Shown one piece after another: positions 23,368 through 30,550 of a stretch of 31,783 nt of DNA. The stretch is taken from contig NHIV01000032.1 of assembly GCA_002170735.1 (NCBI GenBank), positions 1 to 31,783 on the forward strand, read 5' to 3'. This stretch comes from a bacterium TMED198. GTDB taxonomy: Bacteria; Fidelibacterota; Marinisomatia; SCGC-AAA003-L08; D37C17. The position numbers and the translations under genes were made by a program. The stretch's first letter is position 1. Each line of letters begins with the position of its first letter. A model generated the notes under the pieces. It worked only from the letters and a program-made list of their open reading frames with translations. It ran no database searches and was not told the DNA's origin.

Positions 23368-24145
23368 TCCAAATGTATTAAGAAAAAAAGTTATAGATAT
23401 GGTTGTAGCAAAACAATCAGGCCACATTGGTGGTGCTTTTTCTATGGCAGAACTAACAAGTGTATTGTATGAAGATTACGATATAGGTGGTAAGGATAAA
23501 CTGATTTTATCTAAAGGTCACGCAGTTCCCATTATATATGCTGTATTGCATGAGTTAGGTCAAATTAGTGATGATGATTTAGATTTGTTTAGGGAGATTG
23601 ATTCACCATTACAAGGACATCCAGACAAATTAAGATTACCACTAATGGATGCTACAACAGGTTCACTTGGACAAGGATTGAGTATTGCTATAGGACACTC
23701 ACTCGGTAAAGATTTAAGAGGTGAGGATGGAACTGTATTTTGTGTATTGGGTGATGGTGAATTACAAGAAGGACAAGTTTGGGAAGCATTAATGTATTAC
23801 CCAAAAACTAAATTGAACAATCTAATTTGCATTATAGATTGGAACAAAGGACAGAATGATGGGTACACCAAAGACTTCAGTATTATGTATGATAATCTTG
23901 AGGAAAGAATATCCTCATTTGGTTGGCATACGAACTTAATAGACGGACATGATATGGAACAGATAAGAAATATAGTAAATTTCAACAGAGATTTTTCCCA
24001 CCTAGCTGAAGATGATAAGCCATCTTGTGTCATTTTAGATACTGTTAAGGGTAAGGGAGTCTCATTTATGGAAGATCCCGCTTGGCACTGTAAAGTTCCC
24101 ACAGAAGAGGAATATGAAATCGCTATGAAAGAGTTAGGAGTTTAA
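23357..24145 (+). CDS. Transketolase N-terminal (TPP-binding) subunit
   Basis: A 262-residue thiamine diphosphate-binding half of a split transketolase. It contains SKGHA (52-56), QGHPD (86-90), TGSLGQGL (101-108) and the TPP motif GDGELQEGQVWEA (132-144) with D-W-N-K-G-Q-N downstream completing the Mg/TPP site. The C-terminal half is the next gene, one base after this stop. Transketolase moves two-carbon ketol units and can make sedoheptulose 7-phosphate from ribose 5-phosphate and xylulose 5-phosphate. Located right after the GmhA-like isomerase (11-base overlap), it probably feeds it. Split transketolases are known in bacteria. All key motifs are present. Confidence 0.93.
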   Translation: MKINPNVLRKKVIDMVVAKQSGHIGGAFSMAELTSVLYEDYDIGGKDKLILSKGHAVPIIYAVLHELGQISDDDLDLFREIDSPLQGHPDKLRLPLMDATTGSLGQGLSIAIGHSLGKDLRGEDGTVFCVLGDGELQEGQVWEALMYYPKTKLNNLICIIDWNKGQNDGYTKDFSIMYDNLEERISSFGWHTNLIDGHDMEQIRNIVNFNRDFSHLAEDDKPSCVILDTVKGKGVSFMEDPAWHCKVPTEEEYEIAMKELGV

Positions 24146-24146
24146 A

Positions 24147-25088
24147 ATGAGAGCTACAAGAGAAGCATTCGGAGAACACTTACCTGTAATGGGTGAGAAA
24201 CATGATAACATAGTGGCATTAGATGCTGATTTGGGTAAGGCTACTAAAATTGCTAGTTTCGGACAAGCACATCCTGATAGATTCTTTCAGATGGGTATTG
24301 CTGAAGCTAATATGATTGGAGTCGCTTCGGGTTTATCAGAATATGATTATAAAGTATTCTTAGCATCGTTTGGTTCATTTCTTACTGGTAGATATGATAT
24401 GATAAGATGTAGTTTAGCATATCCTAATAGACCGGTGGTTTTAGTTGGTACTCATGTTGGTATGGCTATTGGTAAAGATGGTGTGACTCAGATGGGATTA
24501 GAGGATGTTAGTATTATGAGAGCACTACCTAATATGGTTGTGTTGAATCCAGCATCTTATTCGGAGGCTATAAAGGTTATTGAATACCTATGTGATACGG
24601 AGTTAGATTCCCCACACTATTTAAGGTTAGGTAGGCAGCCAGTTGAAGATATAGAAATGCCATTTGAATTTGGTAAAGGACAGATAGTAAAAGACAATGA
24701 GAATGAGTATGTTGATTGCACTATAATTTCCACAGGTTGTATTTTAGGTGATGTTATGAGTGCTGCTGAGATGGTAGAATCATATTCATCTCGTATAGTC
24801 AGAGTTATTAATATGCCAACCTTAAAACCAATAGATGAAGAATTGATTATTCACGCAGCTGAGTGGAGTAGGATGTTGGTTACAGTTGAAGATCACACTA
24901 TAGTTGGTGGGTTAGGAAGCGCTGTTGCTGATGTGTTATCTGAACATGATAATATGCCATCATTACATAAAATTGGATTAAACGACATATTTCCAGAATC
25001 AGCACCACCAAATGATTTATATGACAAGTATGGTTTGAGTGTTGAAGCAATTGCAAGACAGGTTTCAGATGGGCTCTTGGATAGATAA
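24147..25088 (+). CDS. Transketolase C-terminal subunit
   Basis: A 313-residue partner of the preceding gene, containing the pyrimidine-binding and C-terminal domains. E53 in QMGIAEANMIGVASGL is the glutamate that activates TPP. THVGMAIGKDGVTQMGLEDV matches the conserved histidine and substrate loop, and LNPASYSEA follows as in split transketolases. The end (VGGLGSAVADVL) is typical of the final domain. AGGAG lies before the ATG and the gene starts one base after the N-terminal half, so the two are made together in stoichiometric amounts. It overlaps the AroE-like gene by 20 bases. Confidence 0.93.
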   Translation: MRATREAFGEHLPVMGEKHDNIVALDADLGKATKIASFGQAHPDRFFQMGIAEANMIGVASGLSEYDYKVFLASFGSFLTGRYDMIRCSLAYPNRPVVLVGTHVGMAIGKDGVTQMGLEDVSIMRALPNMVVLNPASYSEAIKVIEYLCDTELDSPHYLRLGRQPVEDIEMPFEFGKGQIVKDNENEYVDCTIISTGCILGDVMSAAEMVESYSSRIVRVINMPTLKPIDEELIIHAAEWSRMLVTVEDHTIVGGLGSAVADVLSEHDNMPSLHKIGLNDIFPESAPPNDLYDKYGLSVEAIARQVSDGLLDR

Positions 25089-25716
25089 AAATACAGAAAT
25101 ATATTGTTCATTTGCTGAAAAAGCTGGTGACACGGGTTGTCAGATGATGAATACTGCATTTTACTATCATGGTTTAAATAAAATTTACAAATCATTTTCA
25201 GTAAAAAGTATTGAGGATGCTGTAAATGCCGTTAGAACACTAGATATTAAGGGTTTTGCTATAACGATGCCATACAAGGTTGATGTTCTTAATTATGTAG
25301 ATGATATGACAGATGATGTAAAAGAAATAGGAGCTGCTAATACAGTTCTTAATGTTGATGGCTCTCTTTGTGCTTACAATACAGACTCATATGCAGCCAC
25401 CACACTACTGGATGAATATGACAATCGAAAAAAATTATACATTGTTGGGAATGGTGGTTACTCTAAAGCAGTGAAATGGGGTGCTGATGATTGTAGATTT
25501 GACATAAAAACGATAACAAGAGATAATTGGAACGATATATATGGTGTTACAGATTCGGTTATATACAATTGCACTCCTGTTGATATAACAAATATAGTTC
25601 ATGATTCAAATGATTTTATTAATTGTTTAGTTCACACTAAAACTGGTAAGAGATTGGCAAAGTTACAAGCATCAAAACAATTCAAATTGTACACTGGTAT
25701 GGAATTTCCACTATGA
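25069..25716 (+). CDS. Divergent shikimate dehydrogenase (AroE)-like protein
   Basis: A 215-residue AroE-like dehydrogenase. ITMPYK supplies the catalytic lysine, AANTVLNVDGSL and YNTDSYA the conserved N-T-D with the catalytic aspartate, and YIVGNGGYSKA the NAD(P) glycine loop. Length is shorter than AroE (about 270), and the serines that bind the shikimate carboxylate (S-x-S-P before H-N) are replaced by D-T-G-C-Q-M-M-N, so the substrate is probably not shikimate. I start at ATG 25069, inside the transketolase gene; an upstream TTG would add 10 residues. A role in oxidoreduction of a C7 or carbocyclic sugar intermediate fits the neighbours but is inference. Confidence 0.75.
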   Translation: MGSWIDKNTEIYCSFAEKAGDTGCQMMNTAFYYHGLNKIYKSFSVKSIEDAVNAVRTLDIKGFAITMPYKVDVLNYVDDMTDDVKEIGAANTVLNVDGSLCAYNTDSYAATTLLDEYDNRKKLYIVGNGGYSKAVKWGADDCRFDIKTITRDNWNDIYGVTDSVIYNCTPVDITNIVHDSNDFINCLVHTKTGKRLAKLQASKQFKLYTGMEFPL

Positions 25717-26516
25717 AAGATATAGTAAAACAATATAATGAGGATGGGTATTATATATTCAGGTCTCTTTATGATAGGGATTTTTGTAATCTTTTGAAGT
25801 CTTATTTATTCACTTTGGAAGTTAAGAGATATATCCCTTTTAGTAATATTCCTTGGGGGTGGGGTAGTTTACTTGACAAAGGACCTTTTACGAGAGTTAC
25901 GGAAAATAAAACATTGAATGATTTTTGTAAAACTCTCTTTGGAAGCGAAGATTATGTATTTCCTAATATGATGATTAATAACAAAGCACCTTGGATAGGA
26001 CCTGAAGCTGAGTGGCACAGAGAAATATTTAATGTGGATACTTACGCTCCAGGTTATACGGAAGATGATTGGGAAAGCTTTATGCGTGTCTACATAGCAC
26101 TGGATAAACAGACACTTGAAAATGGATGTCTCAGATTATATGGGGGTTCACATAAAATAGGGAAGCTGCCATCGGAAGATATAATAGATGGTAACCTTGG
26201 TCATAAAAGAAGAATACCTAGTGAGAATATGGATATGGTGAATAGTAATTGTACGCAGATATATGCTGAGATGGAAGTGGGTGATATGTTAGTCTTTACT
26301 GATAAAACAGTGCATGGTTCACATAGTAACAAAGGACCTTATGAGAGAAAATCAATAGTCTTGGGTGTAAGACATAACACGAAAGAGTTTGATAATGAAG
26401 TTTATGAAAAAGCTACAAATTATAGAAGAAAGTTTTTAGTAGATGAACTTCAAAAGGTTGTAGACAAAACCAAAAGTAGTAATATGTATCAAGACTTTAA
26501 TCAGGAGAAAAAATGA
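25713..26516 (+). CDS. Phytanoyl-CoA dioxygenase (PhyH)-like 2-oxoglutarate oxygenase
   Basis: A 267-residue Fe(II)/2-oxoglutarate dioxygenase of the PhyH family. YNEDGYYIFRSL is the characteristic N-terminus, WHREIF (101-106) gives an iron-ligand H102 with E104 where most members have H-x-D, NGCLRLYGGSH (137-147) and GDMLVFTDKTVHGSHSNKG (190-208) contain the second ligand histidine (201 or 204), and R/K residues after it may bind 2-oxoglutarate. The usual reactions are hydroxylation or oxidative modification of small molecules. Placed between AroE-like and aminotransferase genes, it may hydroxylate a precursor sugar. It overlaps both neighbours by 4 bases. Confidence 0.8.
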   Translation: MKDIVKQYNEDGYYIFRSLYDRDFCNLLKSYLFTLEVKRYIPFSNIPWGWGSLLDKGPFTRVTENKTLNDFCKTLFGSEDYVFPNMMINNKAPWIGPEAEWHREIFNVDTYAPGYTEDDWESFMRVYIALDKQTLENGCLRLYGGSHKIGKLPSEDIIDGNLGHKRRIPSENMDMVNSNCTQIYAEMEVGDMLVFTDKTVHGSHSNKGPYERKSIVLGVRHNTKEFDNEVYEKATNYRRKFLVDELQKVVDKTKSSNMYQDFNQEKK

Positions 26517-27595
26517 AACACAATCATTGGATAGACCCAATCAAAAGAATGTTCATACCTAGACCTACAAAACAAAAACATAAAAGATTTGATATGGCTG
26601 AGAGAACATCTAGTTTTCCAGACCAATACTTTAGTAGGTTTATGAGGTCTATTGTACAAGAAGATTTTATTACTTATCCATCCTATGCTGAGTACGACTC
26701 ATTGAAAGATGATATTGCGAAACATAATGAAGTAGGTAGGAGTAATGTGTATCTATCAACGGGTTCAGGTGCTTGTATAAAATCTTTATGTGAGATTACT
26801 ATGTATCCATCTGCTAATATAGTTTCACCTGTTCCATGTTATCCTATGTACGGCATTTATGGTAGGTTATTTGGTGGTGATCACATTGGAGTAGAGTATG
26901 ATGATTCGATAACCTTTAATTTAGATAAGTTGATAGATAGTATAAATCTCAATACAAGATTGGTGGTTATATCAAATCCTTTCAGTCCGATTGGTGAGTA
27001 TAAAACAATTGATGAGATAAGAAAGTTATGTAAAGTGTGTGCTGATAGAGAAATAATATTACTGATAGATGAAGCTTACGTTGACTTTTCTCCTGGCACA
27101 GTGCTACCATTGATTAAGGAGTTTGATAACGTGGTGATATCAAGAACCTTTTCTAAAGCATTTGGTGCTGCTGGAATACGTGTAGGTTATTTATTGGCTA
27201 GTGAGAAATTAATTGACTTGGTTACTAAAGTTCAATTGACTTACCCACTAAGTAATATATCAGTAAAGTTTGCTTCGTACTTATTAAACAATTTGGATGA
27301 GATTGCTCTATATTCTTATGATACGATACGTGGTAGGGATAACTTATGTAAATTATTAAGCGATGGTGGTTATGATGTTATTAATTCACATACAAATTCA
27401 ATACACTTTCACGAAAAAGATGGAGATAATAGTGAGGCTGTAGATATTATGAATAATTATGGATTGGCATTTAAGAGTGGAGATACTAAGACAGGAACAC
27501 CTGTAATGGTTCCGGGTGACGATAGAAAGACGTGGATTAGGTTATCAGTAGGACCTGATATTGATACAATGGCTTTTGTAGGAGACTTGATATGA
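26513..27595 (+). CDS. PLP aminotransferase, class I/II (HisC-like)
   Basis: A 360-residue fold type I aminotransferase related to histidinol-phosphate aminotransferase. YLSTGSGACIKSL binds PLP phosphate, SNPFSPIG (154-161) matches the S-N-P-x-x-P-x-G signature, DEAYVDF (186-192) supplies the pyridine-binding Asp, and RTFSKAFGAAGIRVGY (211-226) contains the PLP lysine K215. Expected action is transfer of an amino group to a keto substrate, perhaps a keto-cyclitol or sugar in this cassette. AGGAG precedes the ATG, and there are 4-base overlaps on both sides. The initial 45 residues are an N-terminal extension typical of this subfamily. Substrate is unknown. Confidence 0.85.
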   Translation: MKHNHWIDPIKRMFIPRPTKQKHKRFDMAERTSSFPDQYFSRFMRSIVQEDFITYPSYAEYDSLKDDIAKHNEVGRSNVYLSTGSGACIKSLCEITMYPSANIVSPVPCYPMYGIYGRLFGGDHIGVEYDDSITFNLDKLIDSINLNTRLVVISNPFSPIGEYKTIDEIRKLCKVCADREIILLIDEAYVDFSPGTVLPLIKEFDNVVISRTFSKAFGAAGIRVGYLLASEKLIDLVTKVQLTYPLSNISVKFASYLLNNLDEIALYSYDTIRGRDNLCKLLSDGGYDVINSHTNSIHFHEKDGDNSEAVDIMNNYGLAFKSGDTKTGTPVMVPGDDRKTWIRLSVGPDIDTMAFVGDLI

Positions 27596-28515
27596 GAGTA
27601 GCACTCTGTCTATATGGACTCACGGGTTCGGTAGATTTTGGATTGGGTTTAGGTAAACCTATAGATCCAAGGATAGGTCATCATCACCATACAAAAAGAA
27701 TTATAGAACCTAATGAAAATGTCGATGTCTTTTTTCATACTTGGAGTACGGAATTTGAGGATATGTTAGTTGACTTATATAAACCCAAAGGGCATATTGC
27801 AGAAAAACAGATTCTATTCAATCCAAATTCAGTAGGTAAGAATTCTATACCAAGCAGATGGTGGTCTAATGCTATGGTGATGAAGTTGAAGAGAAAATAT
27901 GAAGAAGAGAATGGTTTTAAATATGATTGGGTTATGTTGTATAGGTTTGACCATATATTTTTAGTGAACCTAAACTTTTCAGAGTTTGATAATCAGTATA
28001 TATATTTTAGACATACTAATGGACTTAGAGCACCACAACAATACTCACACGGATATCCAGGTAGAGAGGAATGTAGATGTTACGAAAAGAAAGGTGGACA
28101 TGGAGTTAGATTACAAGACGTATTCACATTCAGTAGTTCAGAAAATATGGATAAGTTTGCTTCTGTTTATGAGTATCACGAAAGTTCAGAAGAACCATTT
28201 TTAGACCCACACGATGGCTGTTATGTTCAGTTGAAGAGGACTGGTATAGATGATAAATTGAAGTTTGCTTTCTTTGGTTACGACCCACACGCACCACATA
28301 ACATAATGCAGTGTGAAATAATGAGAGCACTGTTTGAAGATCCATCATACGATAATACAAAGGAGTTTGATATAAATAATTTTAATATGTTTACAGATAA
28401 TTTAACTTCCAATCCTATAGTTCAATCTAGATTTCCAGGTTGGGCTGGCTGGGATAAAGCTGATAATCCAGATTTGAAAGAGAAAGCTGGATTCAGTAGA
28501 GATACTAAAATTTAA
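27592..28515 (+). CDS. Glycosyltransferase-like protein of unknown family
   Basis: A 307-residue alpha/beta protein beginning MRVALCLYGLTGS with ENVDVFFHTWS (42-52), a combination found in uncharacterised GT-like proteins of capsule loci, and YDWVMLYRFDHIFL, which has the aspartate-containing metal-binding look of GT-A enzymes. The central histidine- and glycine-rich LRAPQQYSHGYPGREE is not recognised. AGGAG precedes the ATG. It directly follows the aminotransferase gene (4-base overlap) and precedes the methyltransferase-kinase fusion by 9 bases. A glycan role is likely from context; activity unproven. Confidence 0.6.
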   Translation: MRVALCLYGLTGSVDFGLGLGKPIDPRIGHHHHTKRIIEPNENVDVFFHTWSTEFEDMLVDLYKPKGHIAEKQILFNPNSVGKNSIPSRWWSNAMVMKLKRKYEEENGFKYDWVMLYRFDHIFLVNLNFSEFDNQYIYFRHTNGLRAPQQYSHGYPGREECRCYEKKGGHGVRLQDVFTFSSSENMDKFASVYEYHESSEEPFLDPHDGCYVQLKRTGIDDKLKFAFFGYDPHAPHNIMQCEIMRALFEDPSYDNTKEFDINNFNMFTDNLTSNPIVQSRFPGWAGWDKADNPDLKEKAGFSRDTKI

Positions 28516-28524
28516 GGAGATGAT

Positions 28525-29703
28525 ATGATTTCAGAAGAGCTGAAACAAAGGTTAAAAGAAAAGGGACAGTTTCCTTATGGTAAAAGAGATAGGGCTTATC
28601 AATCAATAGATGGTGAGCCTGGTATAAGAGATATGGAACATCGATATGATATTATTCAATTTCCAAAATCTTTTGATGGTGAGACTGTTATTGATTTTGG
28701 GTGTAGTGCTGGAGCCATATGTTTGGATGCTAAAAAGAGGGGAGCTAAAAGGGTTGTTGGGTTGGATTATAAGGATGAGACAATTCAGGTTGCTAAGAGT
28801 CTAGCAAAGGAAATGGGATTGGATGTAGAATTTTACACATTTAATATTGATGATGGTCTTGAGGGACTAAAGTCTTTGATAGGAGAGGATAAATTTGATC
28901 ACGTATTTGCTCTATCAATATGGGCTCACTGTGATGAGAATAAACTTGCTGATATGATTAACTTTTATACTGATAAATTGTGTTGGTTTGAAGGACATAA
29001 CACTATAACTTACGGTGATACTAAGTCTAAAATGGATTTGGAATTGGAAAGATTATTGGATTTACCATATCATGAATATATCGGAGAGACAAACGACAGA
29101 AGTGTGAGGCAAAATTACAAACTTAGTAGGAGTCTTAGGATAGAATTGAGCAATAAAAACGATTTCGTATACTTTTCAGGTGAAATATTTAACACTGTCG
29201 TAGAAGCAAATCATGACTATAAAAATAAGATGCCAGGTGGTAAACATTTAATTGAAAAAGACTCTTATCAGAGTGGGAAATACAATTACAATGGAAAGTA
29301 CAGTTGCTATTTGGGTGATTCTAGCTCAGATGTGGGTTGGAAAATACTGAACTTCGATCCTTCAGTAACCAATTTAGAGGATAAGTATAACAACGCTAAA
29401 AGGATATTTGATATTCAAACAAAACTATCAGAGGGCGGCTTTGCACCTAAACCACATCAGATACTAAAGTGTCATGACTCACAGACATTCTACCACGCAA
29501 TTGAGATGGAAAATGTAAAAGGTAAGTTTGTTCAGCCAGATGAAGATTGGATAGAAAGTCTAGTATCTTATTGTAGAGAAAATGGTATCACTAGAAGTGG
29601 TTGGTCTGTCAGAGATGACTGTGTACCTAAGAATTGTATTGAGATGGATGGTAAAATTTATCTTGTTGACATTGATTACAAATGGATATTGTTAGATGCT
29701 TGA
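28525..29703 (+). CDS. Fusion: SAM methyltransferase + kinase-like domain
   Basis: A 392-residue two-domain protein. The N-terminal half is a class I SAM methyltransferase: VIDFGCSAGA (55-64) is motif I, VVGLDYKDE motif II, and HVFALSIWAH the later acidic strand. From about residue 240 the chain changes to a kinase-like domain: FYHAIEMENVKGKF resembles the hinge, WSVRDDCVPKN occupies the place of the H-x-D-L-x-x-x-N loop, and IYLVDIDYKW (378-387) the D-F-G equivalent. Similar fusions are seen in LPS or capsule loci, where the kinase phosphorylates a sugar. The AAGGAG upstream of the ATG is the best RBS in this part of the cluster. Confidence 0.72.
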   Translation: MISEELKQRLKEKGQFPYGKRDRAYQSIDGEPGIRDMEHRYDIIQFPKSFDGETVIDFGCSAGAICLDAKKRGAKRVVGLDYKDETIQVAKSLAKEMGLDVEFYTFNIDDGLEGLKSLIGEDKFDHVFALSIWAHCDENKLADMINFYTDKLCWFEGHNTITYGDTKSKMDLELERLLDLPYHEYIGETNDRSVRQNYKLSRSLRIELSNKNDFVYFSGEIFNTVVEANHDYKNKMPGGKHLIEKDSYQSGKYNYNGKYSCYLGDSSSDVGWKILNFDPSVTNLEDKYNNAKRIFDIQTKLSEGGFAPKPHQILKCHDSQTFYHAIEMENVKGKFVQPDEDWIESLVSYCRENGITRSGWSVRDDCVPKNCIEMDGKIYLVDIDYKWILLDA

Positions 29704-30550
29704 TAAAAACCTTAGTATAATACAATGCCATATTCTATTTGACGACGAGAGAGGTCGCAAAAGATTGGAACATCAGAAATCAAACAAGGGTATTCCATCA
29801 TTCGGTAAAGTTTTCAAAGATTGTCACTTTTATGTCAATTATAAGACAAAAGCATTTTTAGATGAGATAACGGAGACATACGATAAGTACATAAAAAACA
29901 TACACTTATATAATAATCTAGAAGGTCCAGACTTCAATTGGACTGCTATAAAGTTGTTGCTTGTTAGAGAATCTACCACACCCTATGTTATGTTTTCTAC
30001 AGAGGATAGAATGTTTCACAAAACAAATACCGAAGAGTTTGAAAGAGTGATGCAAGATATTATCGACAATGATGTTCACTATATGCCGATTGGTAAATTA
30101 GACCATCTAACAGTGGGTAGTAGGTATGGTACTGTTGAAGAGTTGATGGCTCCAATGCCAGTGCATGGTAAGACTTGTAAAAAGAAATATACAGATAGCG
30201 GTAAAGAGTTGTTTCTTTTTAAGGCTAAGGATGCGCCAGTTAAGATGACTAGCTTTTCAGCAGATGCTATATACAAAAGAGAATTGATATTAGATTTGCT
30301 TGAAGAGATGGTTGATGTGTATGGTTTAAAACCTGTCTCACCAAATGCGAGATTAGGACAAAACACATCAAAGTACTTTGAAGATTATTATACAGACCAA
30401 TATGGTAAGGGTATAAGACAGCAAGGTGATATGTTATGTGCTGTACCAAAAAGGGAAATAGTAATATCAGATGAAACGCCAGGTGAAGAGCTTGGTACAT
30501 TAGAAGAGACACCAAAAGAGGTATTAGAATACGATGTTAGAAAAAATTAA
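29696..30550 (+). CDS. Putative GT-A-like protein, unknown function
   Basis: A 284-residue protein starting in the last codons of the methyltransferase gene. LSIIQCHILFDD, then FNWTAIKLLLVRES and TPYVMFSTEDRMF, have the shape of a GT-A core, the last with an E-D pair near the expected metal site. The C-terminal 60 residues are acidic and proline rich (DETPGEELGTLEETPKE), possibly a flexible linker. A glycosyltransferase role is plausible from context only. Its end overlaps the next gene by 17 bases. I do not recognise a characterised homologue. Confidence 0.5.
   Translation: MLDKNLSIIQCHILFDDERGRKRLEHQKSNKGIPSFGKVFKDCHFYVNYKTKAFLDEITETYDKYIKNIHLYNNLEGPDFNWTAIKLLLVRESTTPYVMFSTEDRMFHKTNTEEFERVMQDIIDNDVHYMPIGKLDHLTVGSRYGTVEELMAPMPVHGKTCKKKYTDSGKELFLFKAKDAPVKMTSFSADAIYKRELILDLLEEMVDVYGLKPVSPNARLGQNTSKYFEDYYTDQYGKGIRQQGDMLCAVPKREIVISDETPGEELGTLEETPKEVLEYDVRKN

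Noticed and set aside
24147..27595. A complete amino-shikimate (AHBA) pathway
   Set aside because: AroE-like, aminotransferase, transketolase, kinase and phosphatase genes are suggestive, but no DAHP synthase, DHQ synthase or dehydratase is in the window, so only the heptose reading is favoured.
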